NCBI GenBank assembly: GCA_016196515.1 | Contig: JACPXN010000040.1 | Span: 1 to 9,619, forward strand | Source: Candidatus Omnitrophota bacterium | Lineage (GTDB): Bacteria; Omnitrophota; Gorgyraeia; Zapsychrales; Fredricksoniimonadaceae | Direction: 5' to 3' | Length of the DNA stretch: 9,619 bases | Shown: positions 1 to 7,009 of the stretch, one piece after another | Numbering within the stretch: the stretch's first letter is position 1 | Layout of the letters: each line of letters starts with the position of its first letter | Made by a program: the position numbers and the translations under genes | The notes under the pieces: generated by a model | Seen by the model: the letters and a program-made list of their open reading frames with translations, nothing else | Databases searched by the model: none | Told to the model about the DNA's origin: nothing

Positions 1-167
1 AAGAACACCCACGGCGGGGGTTTGGGTAAACTGTCCGCGACCTTGATCGCCTGCCCCAGCAAACTAAAAACCCCGCCCACCAACTGGAACGGCAGGGTCA
101 ATAAAGCACAACCGCCCTGGGTCAGGCACAACAACAGCAAAATAACGATGAGCGGTCTTAATTTAAT
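1..167 (-). CDS. Putative small lipoprotein, N-terminal part, ATT start (partial)
   Basis: The open frame runs off the left edge after about 55 codons, so the product is incomplete. Reading from an ATT codon at 167-165 gives an N-terminus that looks like an export signal: a basic MKLR start, a run of Ile, Leu and Val, then Cys near residue 20 in the context LTQGGC. That is a weak lipobox, because Gln lies at -3. The frame has a TGA four codons upstream (TGA-AAC-GGA-GAT-CTT-ATT), and no ATG or GTG lies between that stop and the hydrophobic stretch. The only conventional alternative is a TTG inside the hydrophobic core, which would destroy the signal. GGAG lies five bases before the ATT. The start overlaps the end of the upstream DUF3352-like gene by 10 bases, so it probably belongs to the same operon. 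The visible mature part is short and ends in a Pro-rich stretch. I do not recognise a family. Confidence 0.5.
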   Translation of the reverse strand, partial: MKLRPLIVILLLLCLTQGGCALLTLPFQLVGGVFSLLGQAIKVADSLPKPPPWVF

Positions 168-2176
168 AAGATCTCCGTTTCAAAAGACCGGCCGGTCAAT
201 ACCATTTTCATACCCAAAGCTCTGAGCGCCTCCAGCCCCTTTAACGCAGGGACCACGACCTGCCGGGAATTGAACATCCACAATTTGGCGGACTGGGCCT
301 GTGCCTGGTACTGGGCGGCCAGGACGTCCAACTCGTCGCGCTGGGCCGTACCGGTCTTGATGTCGTCGCGCAGGGCCTGGACCGACTGACGGAGATTTTC
401 AATGGCGCCGGGCGTCACCGAAGGATCTTCCTGGGAAACATCGGCAGCCGGCCCCGCCGCAGGCGGGGCAGGCTTGGCCTCTAACTCCTCGATCTTGTGT
501 TCAGCCAGCGTCAACTCCACGGTTTTAGCGGCAATGGCCCGGGTGATCGCCTCTTTTTTGGTTTCGCTTTCCTGCTTGAAAACCGAGGCGGTCGTGACCT
601 GGGATGACATATATTGATCCGTCCATTCCAGCAATTCCCGCAGGCGTTTGGCGAACACATCCAAGCGCACGAACGCCACGGCATTGGCCTTGTCCGACAC
701 AGACAAGCCAAAAGCGCGCGCGGTTTTGTCCGCCCCCAAAGAACGCGACGCGTCGGCGGTCGTATCAATGGATTTCTTCAACAATTGGCGGGTGGAAGAA
801 AAAACCAGGTAATCGCCGATGAAACAATACCCGGGATCCATATTGGGCCCCAAAGGCACGGGCGCGTAACGGATCTTGACTTGGGAATGGTCCTCCTCGA
901 GAACGGGCACCAGGGGATTGCGGGTCAATCGGGCCAAAAGATCTTCGGTTTTGGTCCGGTCTTTGACTTTCAAAAAAACCAAAAAACGCGGATAAGGGAA
1001 CATGCCCGTCGTGTCCACGTCGGTCAAATACCCTCCCGCCTCATTGCCCAACAGCGGCAGGACGTCGGATTCGATCTTGACCCCCCAACGTTTCTCCAGA
1101 CGGCGTTTGAACCCCCGGGCCTGCTCCTGTACGGACGGCGGCAGGGCCTGCGCCTGCTCGCGCAGACGCTCCCACGCTTGCTTAAAATCATAGCAAGCCC
1201 CCCATTGGTAGGCAATGACACCCGGAGGGACGAATTGGACGGGAGGTTGTTCCGACGGCGGACAGGACAGGGCCTTGCGCGCCTCCGGGTTCATCAATGC
1301 CGGATCAACGCCCACGATCAATTTCCAACGGTTGACCTCGCCGGGCAAAAAAGAAAAACCGTAGGACCCAACACCGGTGGTCCGCGCGGACATTTCTTCA
1401 AGGTCCTGCGCTTCCCACGCGGCCGCCCGCTGTTTTAAAACACCGTTCAAAGACCGGGCATTGACATAAAAAAATCCTTGTCCGGCAGGATACGCCCGGC
1501 CGGCGACAAAAGCGAAATTCCCGTCGGAACCAAGCCCCGGCGCTTTCTTATGGTACACATCGACGACTTTCTCAAGGATCGATGAATCGCCGGACGCTGC
1601 CACAAGAACATCACCCAGGCGTACGTATTGAAAAACGACATTTTTCTTTTTCACGTTCACCGTAATGATCGCCACACCTTTATACTCGCGGCGCAAGGTC
1701 GCCGCCTCATCGCCCCACTGGGCCCAGAAACGGCTGACGATCTCGGCCGCATGCACCGACGGTTCAAGACGCAGGGCGAACAAAAACCCTGCCCCGCCTG
1801 CGGCGGGGCCTCCATCCTCATAAAACCCAAAAGCGATCTCTTTGCCAAAAATGATCCGGGCCCATGGATTTTGGATGAACGCATGGATCGCGTTTAAGGA
1901 TTCTTCGACCCGCTTCACCCGGGGCTGCGAGACATTGTTGCGGACAAGGACCTTGGGGACATCAATGGCGGAAATATTTTTCCAAAAGGAAGATCCGCCC
2001 ACCTTTGTGATATTCTGCGCGACATGGTCCAAACGGGCGTAAAACACGGGCTGGGACGGGAACACGTCCTGCATAGCGACCCTTTTGCCGTACACCAACA
2101 ACAGGAACATTCCGATCGCCAAGACCAGAACGGCCAAAACCGCCAGCCCTATTTTTGTGTTCCGTTCCATCGTCAT
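158..2176 (-). CDS. Membrane-anchored DUF3352-like protein of unknown function
   Basis: This 672-residue protein has one N-terminal membrane segment (about residues 9-29) after a short basic start, so the bulk should lie outside the cytoplasmic membrane. The body resembles DUF3352 proteins: an early FPSQPVFYARLD segment and a later stretch around LPLLGNEAGGYL followed by FLVFLKVKD. No catalytic motif is visible. Residues around 535-640 are rich in Glu, Lys, Ala and Gln and look like two coiled-coil helices separated by a Pro/Ala/Gly linker near 570-580. That linker, and a Gly/Ala loop at about 123-129, are each encoded by a copy of a GC-rich palindrome described separately. The start at 2176 forms an ATGA overlap with the TatD stop. 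A second ATG two codons later (MERN) is equally possible. The gene lies between tatD and a putative lipoprotein. The family assignment is by resemblance and the function is unknown. Confidence 0.8.
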   Translation of the reverse strand: MTMERNTKIGLAVLAVLVLAIGMFLLLVYGKRVAMQDVFPSQPVFYARLDHVAQNITKVGGSSFWKNISAIDVPKVLVRNNVSQPRVKRVEESLNAIHAFIQNPWARIIFGKEIAFGFYEDGGPAAGGAGFLFALRLEPSVHAAEIVSRFWAQWGDEAATLRREYKGVAIITVNVKKKNVVFQYVRLGDVLVAASGDSSILEKVVDVYHKKAPGLGSDGNFAFVAGRAYPAGQGFFYVNARSLNGVLKQRAAAWEAQDLEEMSARTTGVGSYGFSFLPGEVNRWKLIVGVDPALMNPEARKALSCPPSEQPPVQFVPPGVIAYQWGACYDFKQAWERLREQAQALPPSVQEQARGFKRRLEKRWGVKIESDVLPLLGNEAGGYLTDVDTTGMFPYPRFLVFLKVKDRTKTEDLLARLTRNPLVPVLEEDHSQVKIRYAPVPLGPNMDPGYCFIGDYLVFSSTRQLLKKSIDTTADASRSLGADKTARAFGLSVSDKANAVAFVRLDVFAKRLRELLEWTDQYMSSQVTTASVFKQESETKKEAITRAIAAKTVELTLAEHKIEELEAKPAPPAAGPAADVSQEDPSVTPGAIENLRQSVQALRDDIKTGTAQRDELDVLAAQYQAQAQSAKLWMFNSRQVVVPALKGLEALRALGMKMVLTGRSFETEILLN
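173..176 (-). promoter_or_regulatory. Shine-Dalgarno GGAG for the ATT-start lipoprotein
   Basis: GGAG on the minus strand sits five bases upstream of the proposed ATT start at 167-165, inside the last codons of the DUF3352-like gene. It is the best-placed ribosome binding site I could find in the window, since most other genes have none. It is the main reason for choosing the non-standard start. Confidence 0.45.
451..469. repeat. GC-rich palindrome copy A: 8-bp arms, loop GCA
   Basis: GCCCCGCC (451-458), GCA, GGCGGGGC (462-469) form a perfect hairpin. It encodes the Pro/Ala/Gly linker between the two coiled-coil helices of the DUF3352-like protein (about residues 570-576, PAPPAAGP). Together with its flanks (450-472) it matches, in reverse orientation, the copy at 1788-1810. 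Confidence 0.75.
1791..1809. repeat. GC-rich palindrome copy B: 8-bp arms, loop TGC
   Basis: GCCCCGCC (1791-1798), TGC, GGCGGGGC (1802-1809). This is the exact reverse complement of copy A, and the identity extends to 23 bases including flanks. It lies in the same gene but is translated in another frame (GPAAGGAG, about residues 123-129), in a Gly/Ala loop between two ordinary-looking segments. Confidence 0.75.
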
Positions 2177-2967
2177 ATCTTGAAAAACATTTTTGCGTTG
2201 GCGTTGACCATGTCCAGAACGATCGCCTCGTCCTTATTTTTCAAACGGCTCAAAGCCGCCCATGCCCTTAAGACATCCCTGGGTTCGGCGTCAAAGGGCT
2301 GTGGCCCATTATAACGCACAGGACTGTCCGTCTCAACAAGGATCCGTTCCAACGGCGCATGGGCCATGGCCTCGCGCGAGGGCGGACTATAGGCGACGCT
2401 GGGGCCGGTTGAAACATAATAGCCGGCCTCCAATATCCCATCGAGAATGTCCAAAGGCCCGCTGTACCAGTGGAACAATGCCCGGCGGACCCGGGCGGCC
2501 CTGGTCATGGCCAAACAGTCGCCCCAAGCGCCGCGGCTGTGAATGATGAGGGGAAGATCAAACTCATTGGCCATGTCCAAATGGACCAGAAACGACGCTT
2601 TTTGCCTGTTGCGTTCGGCCTCATCCTTGCGCGCCTGCTGATACCAATAATCCAGGCCCGTTTCCCCGACGGCAACGGCATGGGACAAATGCGCGCGCAT
2701 GAACGCTTGCGCTTCCAGGGACTCTTGGGCCTTGATCATGCCGGCCTCTGGCCCTATCGGGCCAACGGCCCGGAGGGGATGGACGCCGAAAGCCGGATGA
2801 ATGCGGGGCCGGGACCGGGTCTTGGCAAGATCCGCTGTTTTTTGCATGGAAGCCAGATCCACACTCACGGCAACGATATCGCTGACGCCGGCCGCATCCG
2901 CCCGCTTCAAGGCCCCGCCGCAATCGGTGAGTTGATCAATATGCGCGTGGGTGTCAATGATCGGCAT
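2173..2967 (-). CDS. tatD: TatD-family metal-dependent hydrolase (putative DNase)
   Basis: This 264-residue protein has the full set of TatD-family metal-site motifs. The N-terminal DTHAHID supplies His7 and His9, GETGLDYW supplies Glu102, IHSRGAW supplies His143, FHWYSG supplies His166, and LVETDSP supplies Asp214. The length is normal for the family. TatD proteins are TIM-barrel amidohydrolase relatives, and characterised members act as Mg-dependent 3'-5' exonucleases or DNases in the cytoplasm, with proposed roles in DNA repair or degradation. The HWYSG form in place of the common HCFTG is a subfamily variation. The start overlaps the dtd end by 14 bases and the stop overlaps the next gene by 4, with no Shine-Dalgarno sequence ahead of the ATG, so translation is probably coupled. 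The family call is secure. The true substrate is not. Confidence 0.93.
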   Translation of the reverse strand: MPIIDTHAHIDQLTDCGGALKRADAAGVSDIVAVSVDLASMQKTADLAKTRSRPRIHPAFGVHPLRAVGPIGPEAGMIKAQESLEAQAFMRAHLSHAVAVGETGLDYWYQQARKDEAERNRQKASFLVHLDMANEFDLPLIIHSRGAWGDCLAMTRAARVRRALFHWYSGPLDILDGILEAGYYVSTGPSVAYSPPSREAMAHAPLERILVETDSPVRYNGPQPFDAEPRDVLRAWAALSRLKNKDEAIVLDMVNANAKMFFKI

Positions 2968-3397
2968 CGAGGATGAATGTCACGGGACCGTCATTGACCA
3001 AGGCCACATCCATCATGGCGCCAAAACGGCCGGAGGCGACGGTCAGTTTGGAATTCTTTAACCGCGCGACAAAATGTTCATAAAGTTTTTCGCCCTGTTG
3101 AGGGTCGGCCGCCGCGTCAAAGGAAGGCCGCCGGCCTTTGCGGCAATCGCCGTACAGCGTGAACTGGGGCACGACCAAGAATCCCGCGTTCGCGTCCCGG
3201 GCAGAGAGATTCATTTTTCCGCCGCTGTCTTCGAAAACGCGCAGTTCCAGGACCTTGTCCACCAAACGGTCGGCTTCGCAAGACGTATCGCCTTTGGCAA
3301 TGGCCAGAAAGACCAATAAACCTTTGCCTATACGGCCCACGGTCTCACCGTCAACAATAACGCGGGCCTCTTTCACCCTTTGAAGGACAATACGCAT
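2954..3397 (-). CDS. dtd: D-aminoacyl-tRNA deacylase
   Basis: The product is a 147-residue DTD-fold enzyme that hydrolyses D-amino acids, and misacylated glycine, from tRNA, protecting translation from non-L residues. It acts in the cytoplasm as a homodimer whose active site is built across subunits. MRIVLQRV opens the protein as in the family. The first signature is present as PQFTL (residues 77-81) followed by [12 protein letters not shown], and the second as NDGPVT (135-140). The usual first motif is SQxTL, so residue 77 is Pro instead of Ser. The ATG at 3397 lies 14 bases downstream of a TATAAT, which implies a leader of only about 7 bases, and there is no Shine-Dalgarno sequence. It is the first gene of a leftward operon and overlaps tatD by 14 bases. 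Confidence 0.95.
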   Translation of the reverse strand: MRIVLQRVKEARVIVDGETVGRIGKGLLVFLAIAKGDTSCEADRLVDKVLELRVFEDSGGKMNLSARDANAGFLVVPQFTLYGDCRKGRRPSFDAAADPQQGEKLYEHFVARLKNSKLTVASGRFGAMMDVALVNDGPVTFILDADH

Positions 3398-3411
3398 ATA
3401 ATTGTTAAATA

Positions 3412-3440
3412 ATTATAGGGTCGTACCCACCCAGCGTCAA
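3412..3440 (-). promoter_or_regulatory. Sigma70-type promoter of the dtd operon
   Basis: On the minus strand, TTGACG (3440-3435), a 17-base spacer and a perfect TATAAT (3417-3412) precede dtd. The predicted transcription start near 3404 leaves about 7 untranslated bases. The -35 box lies 5 bases from that of the divergent hel308 promoter. Confidence 0.75.
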
Positions 3441-3445
3441 CCAAA

Positions 3446-3474
3446 TTGACATCAACGGTTGTTTGTGTTAGAAA
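3446..3474 (+). promoter_or_regulatory. Sigma70-type promoter of hel308, predicted leaderless
   Basis: TTGACA (3446-3451), a 17-base spacer and TAGAAA (3469-3474, 4 of 6 to consensus) form the promoter. TG at 3466-3467 makes it an extended -10. Seven bases separate the -10 from the ATG at 3482, so the transcript should begin at or next to the start codon. The TTG of the -35 box is in frame with the helicase and could be mistaken for its start. Confidence 0.7.
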
Positions 3475-3481
3475 ACACGAT

Positions 3482-5638
3482 ATGGACTTAGAAGAACTTT
3501 TAAAAGGCTATTCCTTCCCGCAGGATGTGATCGGCGTTTTGACCGCCTCCGGCATCACAAAGCTCTATCCTCCCCAAATCGAAGCGATCAAAAAAGGCGT
3601 GCTGGACAAAAAGAACTTGGTCATGGCCATGCCCACGGCCGCCGGAAAGACCCTCATCGCCGAACTGTGCATGTTAAGGTCCATTCTACACGAGAACGGC
3701 AAATGCCTGTACATAGTCCCCCTCAAAGCCCTGGCCGGCGAAAAATACCACGACTTCAAGGACAAATACGAAAAACTCGGGATCAAGACCGGCATCGCCA
3801 CCGGCGATTTGGATTCTCCAAGCAAATACTTAAACAAATACCAGATCCTCATCGCCACGGCTGAAAAAGTGGATTCGCTCTTGCGCGCCAGGTCCGGAGG
3901 ACTTATCCCCAACCTGTCCGTCGTAGTCCTGGACGAAATTCATTTCATCAACGACGAAAGCCGCGGGCCCACGCTGGAAATTCTCACCACCCGTATCCGG
4001 CAGATGAAACCGGACATCCAGGTCCTGGCCTTGAGCGCCACCATCAGCAATGCCAAAGAGATCGCCGGCTGGCTTGATGCCGAGTTGGCCTGCAGCCAAT
4101 GGCGGCCCATCCCCCTCAAAGAGGGCGTGTACTACAATGAACGCATCCTGTTTGACAATGATTCCATCCGCATCGTCAAGGAAGAAGGCCCGGATGACCT
4201 CAACAAACTCACCCTCGACACCCTGCGCGGCGGCGGGCAGGTGCTGGTCTTCGTCAATTCCAGGCGCAGCGCGCAGGCCTCCAGCCGTGGACTGTGCGGG
4301 TCATCGTCGGCTGTCTTAAAACCCGAAGAAAGAAACCTGCTCAAAGACCTGGCCAAACAGATCGCGGAAGATCCCAGCGCCACCAAGGTGTGCAAAAAAC
4401 TGGCGGACACCGTGGCCCAGGGCGCCGCGTTCCACCACGCGGGGCTGACCCCCAAACAAAGAACGCTCATCGAGGAACATTTCAAAAAGAACATCATCAA
4501 GGTCATTTGTTCAACTCCGACACTGGCCGCGGGGGTCAATCTCCCGGCCCGGCGGGCCATCATCCGCGACTGCAAACGTTATGCCAGCGGGCTGGGATCG
4601 GTCTATATCCCGACCTTCGAATACAAACAATGCGCGGGCCGCGCCGGACGGCCGCAATACGATGATCACGGCGAAGCCGTGCTCATGGCCAAATCCCTGT
4701 CCGAACAAAATACCCTGTTCGAAAGATTCATCCTCGCCAAACCCGAACCCATCACCTCAAAACTGGGATCTGAATCGGCGCTGCGCATCCACGTCCTGTC
4801 CTCCGTCGCCGCCGGATACGTGCATGACATCGAGGGCATGTTCGCGTTCTTAAGCCATACCTTTCTGGCCTATCAGCATCGCGGCATCGATCTCATCGGC
4901 CTGGTCGGAGAAATTTTCGACTTTCTGCACCGCAACGGGTTTGTTGACAAAAGCGGGTTTAGGTTTTTCACCACACCGTTGGGTAATACCACCAGCCGCC
5001 TGTACATCGACCCTGTCACGGCGCTCACCCTGCGCGATGGTTTAACAAAAATCCATAAAGGCAAGTCCTTCTCGCCGTCGGGTCTTTTGCATCTGATGGC
5101 CTGCTGTCCGGACAGCGAACTGTTAAGTGTGGGTAAAAATGACCACGACGAACTTGAAGGGCTGGCACAAAAATTGGAAGATGAATTAGTCATGACCGCG
5201 GACGACCTGCCCCTGCTGCAGGACGCTTACGCGTTTTACGCGACCTTAAAGACCATGGGAATGATGGACCGATGGATCAACGAGGAAAAGGAAGAGACGA
5301 TCTGCGATGATTTCGGGGTCGGCCCGGGCGATATTTACCGTCACGTCGAATCCATGGGATGGCTTTTGTACGCGGCGGGCATGATCGCCGGACTCAACCA
5401 CTTCAAGGACCTGACCTTTGTCCTGGAGGATTTGCGCAGCCGCGTCAAATACGGCATCCGGGAGGAGCTGCTGGAATTGGCCAGTTTAAAAGGGGTCGGC
5501 AGGATCCGGGCACGGCAACTGTTCAAGCACGGCTACCACAAACTCGAGGATCTCAGATCCGCCACCGCCGGACAGATCAGCGCCGTCAAGACCATCGGTA
5601 AGGTGCTCGCCGACGACATCATGGCGCAGTTAAAATAG
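3482..5638 (+). CDS. Hel308/Ski2-like superfamily 2 DNA helicase
   Basis: The 718-residue product (from ATG 3482) has the order and size of Hel308. The motifs seen are PQIEAI near residue 31, Walker A PTAAGKT (51-57), [20 protein letters not shown], the DEIH box in [20 protein letters not shown] (motif III), VFVNSRRSA (motif IV), [21 protein letters not shown] (motif V) and [15 protein letters not shown] (motif VI). The C-terminus has a [10 protein letters not shown] helix followed by a helix-hairpin-helix ([13 protein letters not shown]), as in the Hel308 autoregulatory domain 5. Family members are ATP-dependent 3'-5' helicases acting on forked or stalled replication structures. Hel308 is typically archaeal, with HelQ in animals, so a full-length bacterial copy is notable. 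A TTG start at 3446 would add 12 residues, but that TTG belongs to the -35 box and the family begins near the MDLEELL position. It is a single-gene unit whose 3' end lies 5 bases from the convergent nuclease gene. Confidence 0.92.
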   Translation: MDLEELLKGYSFPQDVIGVLTASGITKLYPPQIEAIKKGVLDKKNLVMAMPTAAGKTLIAELCMLRSILHENGKCLYIVPLKALAGEKYHDFKDKYEKLGIKTGIATGDLDSPSKYLNKYQILIATAEKVDSLLRARSGGLIPNLSVVVLDEIHFINDESRGPTLEILTTRIRQMKPDIQVLALSATISNAKEIAGWLDAELACSQWRPIPLKEGVYYNERILFDNDSIRIVKEEGPDDLNKLTLDTLRGGGQVLVFVNSRRSAQASSRGLCGSSSAVLKPEERNLLKDLAKQIAEDPSATKVCKKLADTVAQGAAFHHAGLTPKQRTLIEEHFKKNIIKVICSTPTLAAGVNLPARRAIIRDCKRYASGLGSVYIPTFEYKQCAGRAGRPQYDDHGEAVLMAKSLSEQNTLFERFILAKPEPITSKLGSESALRIHVLSSVAAGYVHDIEGMFAFLSHTFLAYQHRGIDLIGLVGEIFDFLHRNGFVDKSGFRFFTTPLGNTTSRLYIDPVTALTLRDGLTKIHKGKSFSPSGLLHLMACCPDSELLSVGKNDHDELEGLAQKLEDELVMTADDLPLLQDAYAFYATLKTMGMMDRWINEEKEETICDDFGVGPGDIYRHVESMGWLLYAAGMIAGLNHFKDLTFVLEDLRSRVKYGIREELLELASLKGVGRIRARQLFKHGYHKLEDLRSATAGQISAVKTIGKVLADDIMAQLK

Positions 5639-5643
5639 GCCCC

Positions 5644-6219
5644 TTATCTTTCATTGGACCATAAGCCGCGTTTGGCCTTGCGGGCTTCCTCGAACCATCG
5701 TTTGAATTCACGGGCATGGCGGACATTGGGCGGTATGGTCAAGGGATACGCATACCCTTGGCGGATGATCTTTTCGTTCACAAAGGTGCCATCGGGCAAA
5801 TAGAGATACGCCAACAATCGCCCATACTTGTCGCGTTCTTCAACGTCGAATTCCAAGCGCACCTGCTGTCCTGCCAATAAGGACCGCGCGAAGGTGGCTG
5901 CCTCCCTGCCCATGGCCAATTGCGTTCTTCCGTCGCTATGCCGGCGCCGGACATCCCGTAGCAATTTGTCATTGTCATGCGCTTCCGGCGCGTCAATGCC
6001 GACCAAACGCACGCGCTCGCCATTGTCTAATTTGATCGTGTCCCCGTCATAAACGTACGTAACACGATGCCGCCCTACCCCGCCTATGGTGGGGTGCTCG
6101 AGGACAGGTTGGTGGAACGCAAATAGCGACACCAAAACCAGGGCCAGCCCGCCAGCGGCGAATTTTGTCCAATGTCCCGCCATGGCGGGACCCCGAAGAA
6201 AGCGGGGTTTCCGTCTCAT
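5644..6219 (-). CDS. SNase-type (thermonuclease-like) nuclease, membrane-anchored or secreted
   Basis: This 191-residue protein has a hydrophobic segment at about residues 20-35 and a staphylococcal nuclease domain from about residue 50. The catalytic pieces are present: DGDT, then RLVGIDAPE (the Arg, Asp and Glu corresponding to R35, D40 and E43 of micrococcal nuclease), and DKYGRLLAYLY carrying the R87 equivalent. It should cleave single- and double-stranded DNA or RNA with calcium, outside the cytoplasmic membrane. ATG 6219 gives an ATGA overlap with the recO stop. The first 48 codons are built largely from three GC-rich hairpin-forming sequences, one of which contains a second ATG at 6183 (MAGHWTKF) that could be the real start. 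There is no Shine-Dalgarno sequence at either. The fold and catalysis are clear. The exact N-terminus, and whether the protein is released or stays anchored, are not. Confidence 0.88.
   Translation of the reverse strand: MRRKPRFLRGPAMAGHWTKFAAGGLALVLVSLFAFHQPVLEHPTIGGVGRHRVTYVYDGDTIKLDNGERVRLVGIDAPEAHDNDKLLRDVRRRHSDGRTQLAMGREAATFARSLLAGQQVRLEFDVEERDKYGRLLAYLYLPDGTFVNEKIIRQGYAYPLTIPPNVRHAREFKRWFEEARKAKRGLWSNER
6077..6095. repeat. Degenerate GC-rich palindrome copy D
   Basis: ACCCCGCC (6077-6084), TAT, GGTGGGGT (6088-6095). It has the same architecture as the perfect copies (8-base arms, 3-base loop), with outer G-C changed to A-T and one G-T pair. It encodes about residues 42-48 of the nuclease, between the hydrophobic segment and the catalytic domain. 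Confidence 0.5.
6175..6208. repeat. Twin palindromes at the recO/nuclease junction
   Basis: A perfect 16-bp palindrome, TCCCGCCATGGCGGGA (6175-6190), abuts a hairpin with arms ACCCCG (6190-6195) and CGGGGT (6203-6208) around a 7-base loop. On the minus strand these begin 8 bases after the last base of the recO stop and encode residues 4-15 of the nuclease. The candidate start ATG at 6183 lies in the centre of the palindrome. No T-run follows, so this is not a standard intrinsic terminator. Confidence 0.6.
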
Positions 6220-6950
6220 GTCAAGAACCGGGCCGAGCGTAAATGCCGCTCCAGATGAAAGACCAGAAAATGGTTAAGGACGTATTTTAATTCTTTCCTG
6301 ATGGACAACGCGAGGGCAAGCCGCAGGACCGCGGGCCACGGACTTTTCTGGATGTGCAGGATGGAGGCCACAGCACCCCTGGAAATGGCCACCGTTTCTC
6401 CCGATGCGCCCTGGCAGGACGGACATAAAAGCCCGCCGTGCTTCAAACTGAACCGCGCTGTCCCCTGGATCATATTCGGACAGCGCACGCAATTTTCCAG
6501 ATGGGGCCTGAACCCCGACAGGGACAGGATCTTGATCTGGAACGCGTGCACCAATTTTCCGGTATCATGCGCCGTCTGCAGGGACTTGAAAAAATCCTGC
6601 ATGAGCCGGTAGATTTCCGTGTTCTCTTCCTCGGCAGGCATCAGGGCGTCCACCAATTCTAAAACGTAGCTGGCCGCGGTCATTTTTTTAAGGTCCGCGC
6701 GCAAAGGATAAAAATACTCCTTCATGTCGCAATGGCTGACGAGATGGATATCGGAATGGCGATGCTGGTAATAGACGAGGTCATTGACGGAAAAACGGTC
6801 CACGCTGGAGCCGAATTTCCCGGGGTCTTTGCGGATACCTTTGAGCACGCCCTTGACCTTGCCGAAATCAAGGGTGAAAAACGTGGCGATGCGGCTGGTC
6901 TCGCGGAAATCAAAACTTTTGAGAACGATGCCTTCGGTCTTGGCGATCAT
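6216..6950 (-). CDS. recO: DNA repair and recombination protein RecO
   Basis: This 244-residue protein has a RecO N-terminal OB-fold (MIAKTEGIVLKSFDFRET, then FGKVKGVLKGIRK, typical of the family), a helical middle, and a zinc-binding pair CVRC (Cys154, Cys157) and CPSC (Cys176, Cys179). RecO works with RecR to load RecA onto SSB-coated single-stranded DNA in the RecF pathway and also anneals strands. The length is usual. The ATG at 6950 lies exactly 7 bases after a GATAAT with an extended -10 TG, so the message is probably leaderless. The gene is first in a pair with the SNase-type nuclease, sharing an ATGA overlap, and is divergent from exeA. Confidence 0.94.
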   Translation of the reverse strand: MIAKTEGIVLKSFDFRETSRIATFFTLDFGKVKGVLKGIRKDPGKFGSSVDRFSVNDLVYYQHRHSDIHLVSHCDMKEYFYPLRADLKKMTAASYVLELVDALMPAEEENTEIYRLMQDFFKSLQTAHDTGKLVHAFQIKILSLSGFRPHLENCVRCPNMIQGTARFSLKHGGLLCPSCQGASGETVAISRGAVASILHIQKSPWPAVLRLALALSIRKELKYVLNHFLVFHLERHLRSARFLT

Positions 6951-6957
6951 ACTTAAA

Positions 6958-6966
6958 ATTATCGCA
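6958..6966 (-). promoter_or_regulatory. Extended -10 promoter of recO, predicted leaderless
   Basis: On the minus strand, TGC-GATAAT (6966-6958) is followed by 7 bases and then the recO ATG. No good -35 box is present at 16-18 bases, which fits an extended -10 promoter. There is no Shine-Dalgarno sequence. Confidence 0.6.
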
Positions 6967-6993
6967 AAACCAGCATGGAAATCCAGGGCTTTG

Positions 6994-7002
6994 TGTTATA
7001 AT
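6994..7002 (+). promoter_or_regulatory. Extended -10 promoter of exeA, predicted leaderless
   Basis: TGT-TATAAT (6994-7002), a perfect hexamer with the extended TG, is followed by 7 bases and then the ATG at 7010. The -35 region is poor. It is back to back with the recO promoter, the two -10 hexamers being 33 bases apart. Confidence 0.7.
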
Positions 7003-7009
7003 TCAAATG

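Noticed and set aside
22..225. 67-codon plus-strand open frame at the left edge
   Set aside because: It is opposite the signal-peptide-like minus-strand frame and the end of the DUF3352-like gene, with composition unlike a real protein.
614..1438. 274-codon open frame on the plus strand opposite the DUF3352-like gene
   Set aside because: It is antisense to a well-supported gene, has no recognisable motif and no start signal, and long opposite-strand frames are expected at this base composition and codon bias.
2911..2922. Half of the GC-rich palindrome (GGCCCCGCCGCA) within tatD
   Set aside because: The second arm is missing, and the bases encode ordinary tatD residues. A 12-base match is plausible by chance here.
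2470..2976. 168-codon plus-strand open frame opposite tatD
   Set aside because: It lies entirely within tatD, whose metal-binding motifs are intact. The antisense product has no family features.
4132..4575. 147-codon minus-strand open frame inside the helicase
   Set aside because: It is a shadow of the conserved Hel308 motif IV-V region on the other strand.
6175..6208. Intrinsic terminator after recO
   Set aside because: The hairpins are stable but lack a following T-run, and the downstream nuclease gene is translated through them from an overlapping start.
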